In this document: piece after piece, positions 1-8,050 of the stretch
How positions within the stretch are numbered: position 1 is the stretch's first letter
How the letters are laid out: every line of letters begins with the position of its first letter
Assembly (NCBI GenBank): GCA_913050645.1
Contig: CAJXAG010000002.1
Location: forward strand, 1 to 42,348
DNA: 42,348 bases
Origin: an uncultured bacterium
GTDB lineage: Bacteria > Patescibacteriota > Minisyncoccia > Phycocordibacterales > UBA918
Direction: 5' to 3'
Translations under genes and position numbers: made by a program
The notes under the pieces: model-generated
The model's input: only the letters and a program-made list of their open reading frames with translations
Database searches by the model: none
Told to the model about the DNA's origin: nothing

Positions 1-2
1 AT

Positions 3-977
3 ACAAGTGACGACTCTGAAATATTAGAAAGTCCAGAGCTTATAGAAAATTCCACTAACGATAAGCCGCTAAAGCTTACGGAGGAAATGCGTATATCTGA
101 GGTAGGTTTGATCGAAGACTCCATAGGTGTGACAGAGAAGATGGAGCGTAGTGCTGCTGCCCTTATTGCTGCTAATGCTGCACTTGCAGAGACTGATGAA
201 TACAAGATTTTTGAACATGCTTTAGAAAAACTCAAAATATCGGCAGAGTCGGAAGAGATTTCGGTTACTGAACAGTCACTACTACAGCTACGGCGCAAAG
301 GTATTCAGCAAAAACTGGAAGCTCTTCGTCTTCGAGTAGCTGCAGAAAACAAATCTCAGGACAATGTTTCTGAGGAGGTTTTAAGTGAAGTTGAAGCAAT
401 GACTGCTGATCCAAGAAGCGATACATTTGAGTTCGGAGCAACACCAGAAGATTCTGCAGCAGCATTTGATGAAAGCTTTGTTCGTTCACAAGAGCAATGG
501 CACCAAGCTGCTGCTGAGCAGACAGAAGTGATTCCGATCAAAGAAAAGTTTCCGCGTATTTTTGGAAGCAAGATTCCTGAAGCTGGGGCAGCGGGTCGGT
601 TTGGTGCACGGTCATTTAAAGACGGATTGCTTCTGGTACGAGGTCGTGTTGCAGACCCAGAAATCCAAAATAAAATTGATGATGTATTGCGGATTGTGGG
701 GTATGTGCCTGACAGTGGTTTACGTGAACAAGACGTTGCAGAACTTGAGCGTCTTGCACATGCAATAAATATGCCAGAAAGTCTTTTGAAGATACCTCAG
801 TACAATCCTGAAAAAAGTTATCCTGGGGCAGAGCCAAGGGTGTATGAAGAGATTGCTGCACGGGTAAATGAACAACTGCCTGCACTGAGTGAAAAAGGGG
901 GAGCAAAGAAGAGATTTGTTGCTATGGGTAAAGCAATATTAACAGGGGGATTATTGCGTCGAAAAGGGTCACAATAA
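3..977 (+). CDS. Hypothetical protein, 5' end outside window
   Basis: The reading frame is open from the first bases of the window, so the gene probably starts upstream; the first in-frame ATG is at 87. A GGAGG lies only 2 nt before that ATG, too close to be a convincing ribosome binding site. The visible protein (about 324 residues) is Glu/Ala-rich and mostly helical-looking, with no signal peptide or membrane segment and no motif I recognise. The region around residues 160-290 from the ATG, with Gly/Pro turns and a Lys/Arg-rich tail, may be a folded domain. It is followed after 11 nt by another unknown gene. Function unknown. Confidence 0.7.
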   Translation, partial: TSDDSEILESPELIENSTNDKPLKLTEEMRISEVGLIEDSIGVTEKMERSAAALIAANAALAETDEYKIFEHALEKLKISAESEEISVTEQSLLQLRRKGIQQKLEALRLRVAAENKSQDNVSEEVLSEVEAMTADPRSDTFEFGATPEDSAAAFDESFVRSQEQWHQAAAEQTEVIPIKEKFPRIFGSKIPEAGAAGRFGARSFKDGLLLVRGRVADPEIQNKIDDVLRIVGYVPDSGLREQDVAELERLAHAINMPESLLKIPQYNPEKSYPGAEPRVYEEIAARVNEQLPALSEKGGAKKRFVAMGKAILTGGLLRRKGSQ

Positions 978-988
978 ATAATAGTACT

Positions 989-1282
989 ATGTCGATACAG
1001 CTCACAAATGAACAACTGCAGGAACTAGGTTTAATAGACCACACACCAGCACAACGTGAAGTGTTTTACACAAAACTAGGTAAAGCTGTTTTTGATAGTG
1101 CAATTTTACGTCTTATTGAAACTATGGATGAAAACCAGCTGTATGCCCTGAACCATGCGATTGATGCTCTTGATTCGTTTGAGTCAGTCATTGCATATTT
1201 GCAACAGACGTACCCTAATTTTCCAAAGTATATAGAAGAAGAGCAGGACATTTTTATAGGTCAAGTTTCAGCAGCTGAGTAA
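989..1282 (+). CDS. Small hypothetical protein, DUF5663-like
   Basis: 97 residues, acidic and mostly helical, opening with a short LTNEQLQELGL segment. From memory this resembles the DUF5663 family of small proteins in candidate-phyla bacteria; I could not check this. There is no signal peptide, membrane segment or catalytic motif. No Shine-Dalgarno sequence precedes the ATG, but an AATAAT hexamer (977-982) ends exactly 7 nt before the ATG, the spacing expected for a leaderless mRNA. It lies 11 nt after the previous unknown gene and is closed by a strong terminator at 1301-1330. Function unknown. Confidence 0.7.
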   Translation: MSIQLTNEQLQELGLIDHTPAQREVFYTKLGKAVFDSAILRLIETMDENQLYALNHAIDALDSFESVIAYLQQTYPNFPKYIEEEQDIFIGQVSAAE

Positions 1283-1300
1283 TATAAAAAGAAATCCACA

Positions 1301-1332
1301 AGCGCCGGACACGCAGTGTCCGGCGCTTTGTT
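1301..1332 (+). terminator. Rho-independent terminator
   Basis: Perfect 12-bp stem (1301-1312 with 1316-1327), GCA loop, followed by TTGTTGT. It ends the two-gene unit above. The -10 box of the next gene (TATACT, 1334-1339) starts only 7 nt after the stem. Confidence 0.85.
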
Positions 1333-1333
1333 G

Positions 1334-1339
1334 TATACT
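1334..1339 (+). promoter_or_regulatory. -10 box for the Pro-rich protein gene
   Basis: TATACT at 1334-1339 places the expected transcription start near 1346, 3 nt before the preferred ATG at 1349. No -35 is convincing because that position lies in the preceding terminator stem. Confidence 0.5.
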
Positions 1340-1348
1340 ATGGGAGAT

Positions 1349-2986
1349 ATGTCCGATGCGACAGGAGGTTCTTCAGTGGTACGTTCTTCAGACCCATCTA
1401 CAAAGGGGGCTTTTGACCTATCGAACGAAATAGGTACACTGCAGCTTCTACGCGCCATCCATCAGAGTACGCTTGAGCCAGACGTGAAGAATAAACTTCG
1501 CGATACAGTGTTTGCGTTCCGTGCTGAAAAAGATGCAATGATAACCGCTGAACTCGCTACGTTGTTTGCTGAGCATAACTTTGTGTTGCTTGGTGCACCA
1601 GAAAAAGAAGCTGTCGAAGTAGCTCAGCAAGCACCAAAGCAAGAAGAAAAACCGGTGGCAGTAAGTCGACTAGGTATGGCACGCAAAAAACCACAGTTTG
1701 CTCCTGCTTCTGTAGCGGAAACTGCAGCTCCAGTCAAAACAGAAACAGTGCCAGAGCCTACTGTACAGGAGATACCTAAAGAACCAGTTGCTGAAGCAAA
1801 GCTAGCGCCCGAACCTGAAAAACCGGTAGAACCTACACCTGCACCTGCCCGAGAACCAGTGTCTGTTCCGGTGACTTCTGCACAGGCAGCTCCAAAACCA
1901 GAACCTGAGACACCAACACCAGCACCTGAACCGGTGCAAGCTCAAACGCAAGAGGTGCAACCAGATCTGGCTGCAAAAGCTGCAGAGCAACCCGTTACAC
2001 TCCCGGAAGCTCAAGAGCCTGCATCAGCAGTGAAAGAAACACTCACAGTAGAACAGACGAAGCAGCCAGAACCAGCTGCTGCGCCACAAGCAGCGTCACC
2101 TGTAACGGAGCGCATTAAAGAGATTAAACACGAGGTAAATGAAATGGTGGGCAACCCAGTTAATCTCATTGACGTGCATAATGAAGTAGGTCGTGAGTAC
2201 ATGAACGCACTGCTTGATGCAATGAAAAAGAGTGCTGGTGCTCCCAAGGGGGAGCAAGAGGCTGCAATGCAACGCCTGGAAGCAGCGTTTGCGGCAGTGC
2301 AGGAAACCATGGGTGTACATATACGAAATCAAGATGGTGATGCACCAATAGAAAAGAAAGAATCAACAGTCCCTAAGGAGTCCGTACCAGAATCCGAAAA
2401 AGCAGCAGAAACTCCCGTTCCAGTCAAATCAGATTTTGCATCTGCACAGGCTGTGGTCAGCGAAGAAACGGTAATAAAACAAAACACTGTCGCGAAGGAA
2501 AAAGAGGCGGCAGCTACAGATGTCTCAGAACCTGCACCTGTAGTACCAGAAGAAAATGCTGGACTGCCCTCAGTTGCAAAAGAGAAACAGGTCCAGGAAA
2601 TGATGGTTGCACAAAAACGCGAAGCAGCGACTACTGATCAGCAGCGCAAGGAAGCAGAGATTGCAGCGATGGACCCATTGATGACACCTGAGGTGACTGC
2701 AGGACTGGGGCAGCTACTTTCAGAGTGGGGTATCTTCAAACACAGTGGTCTGTTTGGCACTGGTCCAAGCGGTATGGATCACCCGTTGTATAAAAAGCTT
2801 TCAATTGTGCCCATGGCAGCAGTTGTAGCCGGGCGCTTTGAAGGAGTGACACCTCAAATCAAACGAAGTATCACTGACTATATGAACGGATGGCGCTATG
2901 AGGAAGGAATTATGCATGAGCAAGGTGAGGCGTTTGAAACATATCTCCGGCGTGTTATTAAACATGTTCTTGATAAACGAAAGTAG
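1349..2986 (+). CDS. Large Pro/Glu/Ala-rich protein of unknown function
   Basis: 545 residues from the ATG at 1349. An in-frame GTG at 1316 lies inside the preceding terminator stem and another ATG is at 1340, directly after the -10 box, so 1349 is preferred. After about 110 residues comes a long low-complexity stretch of Pro, Glu, Ala and Lys with repeated PEP/PAP motifs (about residues 110-250), then a short helical segment (about 260-330), a second acidic linker, and a compact C-terminal domain of about 100 residues with Gly, Trp and aromatic residues (the GxGPSGMDHPLYKKL region). The layout suggests folded ends joined by an extended spacer. No signal peptide is seen. It precedes a replication gene and frr. 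Function unknown. Confidence 0.7.
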   Translation: MSDATGGSSVVRSSDPSTKGAFDLSNEIGTLQLLRAIHQSTLEPDVKNKLRDTVFAFRAEKDAMITAELATLFAEHNFVLLGAPEKEAVEVAQQAPKQEEKPVAVSRLGMARKKPQFAPASVAETAAPVKTETVPEPTVQEIPKEPVAEAKLAPEPEKPVEPTPAPAREPVSVPVTSAQAAPKPEPETPTPAPEPVQAQTQEVQPDLAAKAAEQPVTLPEAQEPASAVKETLTVEQTKQPEPAAAPQAASPVTERIKEIKHEVNEMVGNPVNLIDVHNEVGREYMNALLDAMKKSAGAPKGEQEAAMQRLEAAFAAVQETMGVHIRNQDGDAPIEKKESTVPKESVPESEKAAETPVPVKSDFASAQAVVSEETVIKQNTVAKEKEAAATDVSEPAPVVPEENAGLPSVAKEKQVQEMMVAQKREAATTDQQRKEAEIAAMDPLMTPEVTAGLGQLLSEWGIFKHSGLFGTGPSGMDHPLYKKLSIVPMAAVVAGRFEGVTPQIKRSITDYMNGWRYEEGIMHEQGEAFETYLRRVIKHVLDKRK

Positions 2987-3012
2987 ACACGCTTTCTCCA
3001 AGAGCTCATAAT
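2984..3012 (+). promoter_or_regulatory. Promoter of the delta'-like gene
   Basis: A -35-like TAGACA (2984-2989) and a -10-like CATAAT (3007-3012) are separated by 17 nt. The predicted start (7 nt after the -10) is 3019, exactly the A of the ATG. The -35 overlaps the stop codon of the preceding gene. Confidence 0.6.
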
Positions 3013-3018
3013 ACCGAT

Positions 3019-3636
3019 ATGATTGAAACGCATCACGCGCTTGTATATATAGCACCATCACTGTCGCGAAGTACACTCCCCGATACATTACGGAAACAAA
3101 CTGTTGACGTACAGCATATTATTGTTGATCGTTTAGGTATTGCTGATGCGCGGGCACTTATTGCGCAAGCACAGCAAACAGCAGTTACTGCGTCAGGGCG
3201 CTCGTTTGTGTTGGTGGCAGGAAATATTCCTGTTGAGGCACAAAATGCACTTTTAAAACTTTTTGAGGAACCGCCGAAAGGCGTACAGTTCCATCTTATT
3301 ATTCCACAGGAGGGACTTTTAATACCTACGCTTCGTTCACGTGTGCAGTTGGTTGCAAGAACAACTACTGCAGATAACGAGAATGACCTTTTTCAGACTT
3401 TTCTCACATCGTCATATGCTGAGCGTTTGACATGTATTGCTGATATTACTAAGCAGAAGGATGCTGCTTCTATTGAGGCGATTATACATGGTGCTGAACA
3501 GTATGCTGCACGTGATGTTGTAACAAACGCTGGTATTGCACCGTCGGTATTGCTGGCTCGTGAGTATGTACAGACACCGGGTGCTTCTAAGAAAATGTTA
3601 TTAGAGGAACTAGCGCTTGCTCTGCCACAGGGCTAA
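3019..3636 (+). CDS. holB: DNA polymerase III delta'-like clamp-loader subunit
   Basis: 205 residues. The block EAQNALLKLFEEPP (residues 73-86) followed by FHLIIP and TLRSR (104-108) is the hallmark of clamp-loader AAA+ subunits (DnaX/HolB: sensor 1 region and the SRC-like arginine). No Walker A P-loop is present, as is usual for delta-prime. The protein is much shorter than E. coli HolB (334 residues): the N-terminal P-loop part is reduced and the C-terminal collar domain is small or absent. It would act in loading the sliding clamp for replication. Gene symbol is by analogy. It is followed by frr after 33 nt and appears leaderless. Confidence 0.72.
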   Translation: MIETHHALVYIAPSLSRSTLPDTLRKQTVDVQHIIVDRLGIADARALIAQAQQTAVTASGRSFVLVAGNIPVEAQNALLKLFEEPPKGVQFHLIIPQEGLLIPTLRSRVQLVARTTTADNENDLFQTFLTSSYAERLTCIADITKQKDAASIEAIIHGAEQYAARDVVTNAGIAPSVLLAREYVQTPGASKKMLLEELALALPQG

Positions 3637-3669
3637 TTGTGTTAGTATTACAGGCATAAACGAACAAAT

Positions 3670-4209
3670 ATGATTGACATACAAACACGTGGAAAAGATA
3701 TAATCGACTGGCTTGCAACTGAATATGCAGGCATTCGAACCGGGCAAGCAACGCCGGCGCTTTTGGATAACATAAAAGTGGAAAGTTACGGGAGTATGAT
3801 GCCAATAAACCAAGTTGGTTCGGTCGGTGTTGAGGACGCGCGTACGCTTCGTGTTTCTGCTTGGGATGCGGGAAGCATCCCTGCTATTGAGAAAGCTATT
3901 ACTGATGCTGACCTAGGCGTTTCAGTTGCAACTGATTCTTCAGGTTTGCGGGTTATTTTTCCAGAGCTTACCAGTGAGCGGCGTGAGCAGCTGTTGAAGC
4001 TTGCAAAAAGCAAACTTGAGGATGCTCGCGTGTCAGTGCGAGCCGCACGAGATGAATCTATGAAAGATATTGACTTGCAACAGAAAGACGGGGAGATCAG
4101 TGAAGATGATAAATTTACCCAAAAAGAGGAAGTGCAAAAGCAGATAGATGAAATGAACAAGAAGCTGGAAGAGGCATATGCACAAAAAGAGACTGAGATC
4201 TCTAAATAG
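3670..4209 (+). CDS. frr: Ribosome recycling factor
   Basis: 179 residues, close to the usual 185. The sequence fits ribosome recycling factor along its length: the N-terminal helix ending in IRTGQATPALLD, the MMPINQVGSV strand region, the ITDADLGV segment and the C-terminal long helix pair with RREQLLKLAK and the KKLEEAY tail. With EF-G it splits post-termination ribosomes in the cytoplasm. The ATG at 3670 has no Shine-Dalgarno sequence; a TAGTAT hexamer at 3643-3648 could be a -10 box giving a leader of about 15 nt. It is followed by a 122-nt leader region of the rseP homologue. Confidence 0.95.
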   Translation: MIDIQTRGKDIIDWLATEYAGIRTGQATPALLDNIKVESYGSMMPINQVGSVGVEDARTLRVSAWDAGSIPAIEKAITDADLGVSVATDSSGLRVIFPELTSERREQLLKLAKSKLEDARVSVRAARDESMKDIDLQQKDGEISEDDKFTQKEEVQKQIDEMNKKLEEAYAQKETEISK

Positions 4210-4219
4210 CTGACTAAAC

Positions 4220-4331
4220 TTGTCCCGCTAGAAGCAGCGGAGACCATAGTATATGCAACAACACTGTCGACAAAGTATATTACTAATAAATCGCGATGTA
4301 TTATCTACGTTCGCGTTAAACTTCTAATGGG
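4220..4331 (+). promoter_or_regulatory. Duplicated 5' leader, copy A (upstream of rseP homologue)
   Basis: This non-coding stretch has a partner at 8961-9079. Block 1 (4220-4243) begins TTGTCC and ends AGCGGAGA, with 20 of 24 positions identical to the partner. Block 2 (4291-4338) begins TCGCGATG and runs into the start codon of rseP, with about 43 of 48 identical. Block 2 contains an imperfect hairpin (CGCGA..GTA with TAC..TCGCG) and a 7-codon frame, ATG at 4296 to TAA at 4317-4319, encoding MYYLRSR. Role unknown; regulation of the downstream envelope gene is inferred. Confidence 0.65.
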
Positions 4332-5432
4332 ATGACGATACTTTTATTTTTTGTAGTTCTTTTTGTACTCATTTTAGTACATGAGTGGGGTCACTTTATT
4401 GTGGCAAAAAAGACGGGAATGCGCGTTGATGAGTTTGGTATTGGGTTTCCTCCAAAGCTCTTTGGAAAGAAGTGGCGTGGGACCTTGTATACATTTAATG
4501 CATTGCCGATCGGTGGGTTTGTGCGTATATGGGGAGAAAATGCGGAAGATGCTGCTGACGCGAAAGAAGGGGGTGCTGACATAAGCGACTCATTTACTTC
4601 TAAGAGTAAGTGGGCACAGGCCGCAGTGCTGATTGCGGGGGTGACCATGAACATCATTTTTGCATGGTTCTTGTTTGTGGTGGTATTTATGATGGGTGTA
4701 CCGACACCGGTGTCTCCAGAAGAAGCAACAACTGATGCGCAGTTTACCGTCACACATGTGTCACAAAACTCACCTGCAGCAGCAGTGGGAGTGCCGGTTG
4801 GCGCGCAGATTGTGGCGGTGACATCAGGGGAAACGAAACTTGATACGCTCGAGCCTGAAACCTTTTCGAGCTTCATCCGTGGTACAGAAGAGTCGGTAGT
4901 GCTTACCTACAAAAAAGAAGATGCTGAAATGACCGTAGAGATAACACCCGAGGCCGGTTTGATTGCAGAGGATCCGGAGAAAAAGGCAATCGGTATTGGT
5001 GTTGCATTGGTTGAAAATGTGAAAAGGCCGGTACATGTTGCTATATATGAAGCACTGAAAACAACAGGAGGAGCACTTGTCGCTATTACGGTAGGTATTG
5101 CAACGCTCATTGCACAAAGTGTGCAAGGTACAGCAGACTTCTCACAGGTTGCAGGTCCAATAGGAATTGTCGGCTTAGTAGGGGATGCCGCTGAGTTTGG
5201 TCTGACCTCACTTCTGATGTTTACTGCAATTATTTCGCTTAACTTAGCAGTGATTAACATGTTGCCGTTCCCGGCGCTTGATGGGGGCCGATTGCTTTTT
5301 GTTGCAATTGAGGCGGTGATCCGTCGACCAATCAACCCAGCCTGGGTTGCACGACTTAACTTCCTCGGTTTTGCGCTGTTGATGATTCTGATGATCGCCA
5401 TTACCTACAATGATGTTAGTCGACTATTCTAA
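4332..5432 (+). CDS. rseP: RseP-type site-2 (M50) intramembrane metalloprotease
   Basis: 366 residues. The first membrane helix carries the zinc motif HEWGH (residues 17-21), and the last part carries NMLPFPALDGGR, the LDG zinc-ligand motif of site-2 proteases. A PDZ-like region lies between (about residues 135-230, with SQNSPAAAVGVPVGAQI). Four membrane helices are apparent. The family cuts membrane-bound anti-sigma factors or signal peptides within the membrane; the substrate here is unknown. The start codon sits at the end of the duplicated leader block shared with the mreD-like gene, suggesting shared control. No Shine-Dalgarno sequence is seen. Length is close to the shorter single-PDZ members of the family. 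Confidence 0.92.
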   Translation: MTILLFFVVLFVLILVHEWGHFIVAKKTGMRVDEFGIGFPPKLFGKKWRGTLYTFNALPIGGFVRIWGENAEDAADAKEGGADISDSFTSKSKWAQAAVLIAGVTMNIIFAWFLFVVVFMMGVPTPVSPEEATTDAQFTVTHVSQNSPAAAVGVPVGAQIVAVTSGETKLDTLEPETFSSFIRGTEESVVLTYKKEDAEMTVEITPEAGLIAEDPEKKAIGIGVALVENVKRPVHVAIYEALKTTGGALVAITVGIATLIAQSVQGTADFSQVAGPIGIVGLVGDAAEFGLTSLLMFTAIISLNLAVINMLPFPALDGGRLLFVAIEAVIRRPINPAWVARLNFLGFALLMILMIAITYNDVSRLF

Positions 5433-5436
5433 CGGC

Positions 5437-5464
5437 TTGAAATAGTAAGGAAGTGCGCTAGAAT
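5437..5464 (+). promoter_or_regulatory. Promoter upstream of proS
   Basis: TTGAAA (5437-5442) and TAGAAT (5459-5464), each 5 of 6 to consensus, are separated by 16 nt. The expected start is near 5471, giving proS a leader of about 80 nt. A 14-codon reading frame begins at 5474, three bases after the expected start (see findings). Confidence 0.65.
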
Positions 5465-5552
5465 CGTCTTATTATGATTTTGTTTCAAAACCGTATTCCC
5501 TCTGGGGTAAATAACTGATTATTTGCAGACATTATTATTGTAGCTATTTACT

Positions 5553-6806
5553 ATGAGACAAACACATCTATTCACAAAAACAAAAAAAGAAGCACCAGGG
5601 GATGAAGTTGCGAAGAACGCACAACTTTTGATGCAGGCCGGGTACATCTACAAGAATATGGCGGGAGCGTATTCGTTTTTGCCTTTGGGGCTGCGTGTGA
5701 TTGAAAAGATTAATACAGTCATTCGTGAGGAAATGGATGCAATCGGTGGTCAGGAAATGCACATGCCATCACTGCAGGACCCAGCACTGTGGAAGCAGAC
5801 CGATCGTTGGAGCGATGAGAATGTAGACGTATGGTTTAAGTCTGAACTACAGGCTGGTGGAGAAGTGGGACTTGCATGGACGCATGAGGAGGTGATTACC
5901 GACATCATGCGGCAGTATGTTTCTTCATATAAAGACCTCCCATTTTTTGCGTACCAGATACAGACAAAGTTCCGGAACGAAATGCGTGCAAAAAGTGGCA
6001 TCATGCGAACACGGGAGTTTGCTATGAAAGACCTCTATTCGTTCTGTGCGACGCCAGAACAGCATGAAGCATTTTACGAAAGTTGTGCTGACGCATACAT
6101 GAAGATTTTTGATCGGTTAGGTATTGGTGACAAGACGTATAAGACATTTGCGTCAGGTGGTGCCTTTACAAAATTCTCACATGAGTTCCAGACGCTGGCA
6201 GAAGCAGGGGAGGATGTTGTGTATGTAAATGAAGAAAAGGGCATTGCAGTAAATGAAGAAGTGCTTGCTGAGGTTGATCTCTCAGAGCTTGGAGTAACAA
6301 AAGAAGAGCTGGAAGAACGAAAGAGTATTGAAGTTGGAAATATTTTTTCACTGGGCACGAAGTTCTCAGAAGCTATTGGACTTACCTTTAAAGACGAAGA
6401 AGGGAATGATCAACCGGTGATTATGGGTTCATATGGTATTGGTCCGGCTCGAGCAATGGGGACGGTCGTTGACCTTCTTTCTGATGAGAAGGGGATTGTG
6501 TGGCCAGAAAGTATTGCACCATATAAGGTGCACTTGGTAGGTCTTAATGGTGATGATGCTGAGGTTAAAGATTATGCCGATGGGATCTACACTGCACTGA
6601 AGCGTCGTGGAGTGGAAGTGCTTTATGACGACCGCACTGAAGTACGGCCGGGGCAAAAGTTTGCTGACAGTGATCTCTTAGGTATGCCATATCGTGTAGT
6701 GGTTTCTCGCAAGACAAAAGAAGAAGGAAAGTTTGAAGTGGTAACGAGAGCGACAGGTGAAGTGCGATACCTCAGTGAAGAAGAACTATACACCGATTTT
6801 ACTTAA
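5553..6806 (+). CDS. proS: Prolyl-tRNA synthetase, short form
   Basis: 417 residues. Class II motifs are clear: the RNEMRAKSGIMRTREFAMKDLYSF region (motif 2), the TWTHEEV-like segment before it, and a motif 3 region with MGSYGIGPARAMG. The C-terminal anticodon-binding domain (from about residue 325, PYKVHLVGLNG) ends with the LGMPYRVVVSRK block. Compared with the 570-residue E. coli enzyme it lacks the large editing insertion between motifs 2 and 3, so it may not clear mischarged Ala-tRNA itself. It attaches proline to tRNA-Pro in the cytoplasm. No Shine-Dalgarno sequence is present; the leader holds a possible 14-codon frame. Confidence 0.93.
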   Translation: MRQTHLFTKTKKEAPGDEVAKNAQLLMQAGYIYKNMAGAYSFLPLGLRVIEKINTVIREEMDAIGGQEMHMPSLQDPALWKQTDRWSDENVDVWFKSELQAGGEVGLAWTHEEVITDIMRQYVSSYKDLPFFAYQIQTKFRNEMRAKSGIMRTREFAMKDLYSFCATPEQHEAFYESCADAYMKIFDRLGIGDKTYKTFASGGAFTKFSHEFQTLAEAGEDVVYVNEEKGIAVNEEVLAEVDLSELGVTKEELEERKSIEVGNIFSLGTKFSEAIGLTFKDEEGNDQPVIMGSYGIGPARAMGTVVDLLSDEKGIVWPESIAPYKVHLVGLNGDDAEVKDYADGIYTALKRRGVEVLYDDRTEVRPGQKFADSDLLGMPYRVVVSRKTKEEGKFEVVTRATGEVRYLSEEELYTDFT

Positions 6807-6852
6807 CCCGAGGCCCGGCCTAGGGTTACCGGTTCAAGGTTCAGTTGAGATG

Positions 6853-6876
6853 GTCTTACATAGACAAGACCTATGT
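6853..6876 (+). repeat. Inverted repeat in proS-mreB intergenic region
   Basis: TTACATAG and CTATGTAA form an 8-bp stem with a 7-nt loop; an overlapping alternative stem GGTCTT/AAGACC is also possible. There is no T-tract, so a terminator is doubtful; it could be a regulatory fork or an operator upstream of mreB. Confidence 0.35.
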
Positions 6877-6954
6877 AAATTAGAGGTATATTTGTTGAAA
6901 TGTGAAAAATATTGCCAAAACAAGTAATAATTTTCTTTCTGTTTGAAAACAAAG

Positions 6955-6960
6955 TATAAT
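6955..6960 (+). promoter_or_regulatory. -10 box of mreB
   Basis: Perfect TATAAT at 6955-6960 in an A/T-rich region. Expected start about 6967, leaving a leader of only 7 nt before the ATG at 6974. No good -35 is seen. Confidence 0.6.
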
Positions 6961-6973
6961 CACGTAACTATAT

Positions 6974-8050
6974 ATGCGTAAAGTGCTCAAACAGATGGAG
7001 AAAATGATAGAAGCGGTGTCAACCGATGTGGGTATTGACCTTGGGACAGCAAATACGCTCGTCTATGTGAAGGGGAAAGGAATTGTTCTGAACGAACCAA
7101 CGATTGTGGCGATGAACCGGAAGACCGGGCAACTGGTTGCGGTAGGAAATGAAGCAAAAGCAATGCTTGGACGGACACCAAACCATATTGAAGTAATTCG
7201 ACCGTTGGTTGACGGGGTGATTTCTGACTTTGAAATTACTGAAGAGATGCTCGCATACCTCATCGGAAAAGTGCATAGTGAGATGCGCAGTATTATTGCA
7301 CCACGGGTATTGGTGGGGGTACCCTCAGGGATTACGAACGTAGAGATGCGCGCAGCACGTGACGCTGCAAAAAACGCTGGTGCACGTGATGTGTTCTTGA
7401 TTGAGGAACCAATGGCAGCAGCAATCGGTGCGAAGCTCCCGGTAGGAAAGGCGGTTGGGAACATGATTATCGATATTGGTGGCGGGAACACCGACATCGC
7501 AGTGATATCGCTTAACGGTATTGTCGTTGCAAAGAATCTGCGGGTTGCAGGGGACCACTTAAACTCAGCGATTGTCAGCTACATACGCGATCAGTTTAAG
7601 GTGCTGGTAGGAGACAAGACTGCTGAAGACGCAAAAATAATGCTTGCAGCTATTACTGAGAATGATAACGAAAAGGAGATGGTGGTACGAGGTCGCGATG
7701 TGGTGACGGGCTTGCCGCGTGAGGTAATTATCACTGACACCGATATTCGTGAAGCGGTCTCGCACGCAGTAGACTCGATCGTTGAGGCAGTTCGTTCGGT
7801 GCTTGAAAAAACACCGCCGGAAGTGCTTGCGGATGTGATGCAGCGTGGGATTCACATCGCCGGAGGCGGAGCGCTTATTCCGGGTCTTGCACCACTACTT
7901 GAAGAAATGATGCAGGTACCGGTATATATTGTTCCTGACCCACTGCGTGCAGTTGTGCGAGGAACTGGTATTGTATTAGAGAACTTGGATAGTTATGAAG
8001 AAATTCTCGTCGATAACGAGGGTGAACTCTCGCCGTATCTCTCAGAATAA
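6974..8050 (+). CDS. mreB: Rod-shape actin homologue MreB
   Basis: 358 residues. Phosphate-1 motif DLGTANTLVYVKGKGIV, phosphate-2 IDIGGGNTDIAVIS, the EEPMAAAIGA motif and the adenosine motif GGGALIPGL identify MreB. It polymerises under the membrane and positions the elongation machinery for cell-wall synthesis. Later in-frame ATGs at 6995 and 7004 are possible starts; 6974 is preferred because it lies 7 nt from the expected transcription start. It heads a rod-shape cluster with mreC (overlapping by 56 nt), a small mreD-like gene and PBP2. Confidence 0.96.
   Translation: MRKVLKQMEKMIEAVSTDVGIDLGTANTLVYVKGKGIVLNEPTIVAMNRKTGQLVAVGNEAKAMLGRTPNHIEVIRPLVDGVISDFEITEEMLAYLIGKVHSEMRSIIAPRVLVGVPSGITNVEMRAARDAAKNAGARDVFLIEEPMAAAIGAKLPVGKAVGNMIIDIGGGNTDIAVISLNGIVVAKNLRVAGDHLNSAIVSYIRDQFKVLVGDKTAEDAKIMLAAITENDNEKEMVVRGRDVVTGLPREVIITDTDIREAVSHAVDSIVEAVRSVLEKTPPEVLADVMQRGIHIAGGGALIPGLAPLLEEMMQVPVYIVPDPLRAVVRGTGIVLENLDSYEEILVDNEGELSPYLSE

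Noticed and set aside
4907..5401. Long minus-strand frame (164 codons) inside rseP
   Set aside because: Lies wholly within a clear rseP gene, has no start signal, and its Ser/Ala/Thr-rich translation is typical of an antisense shadow.
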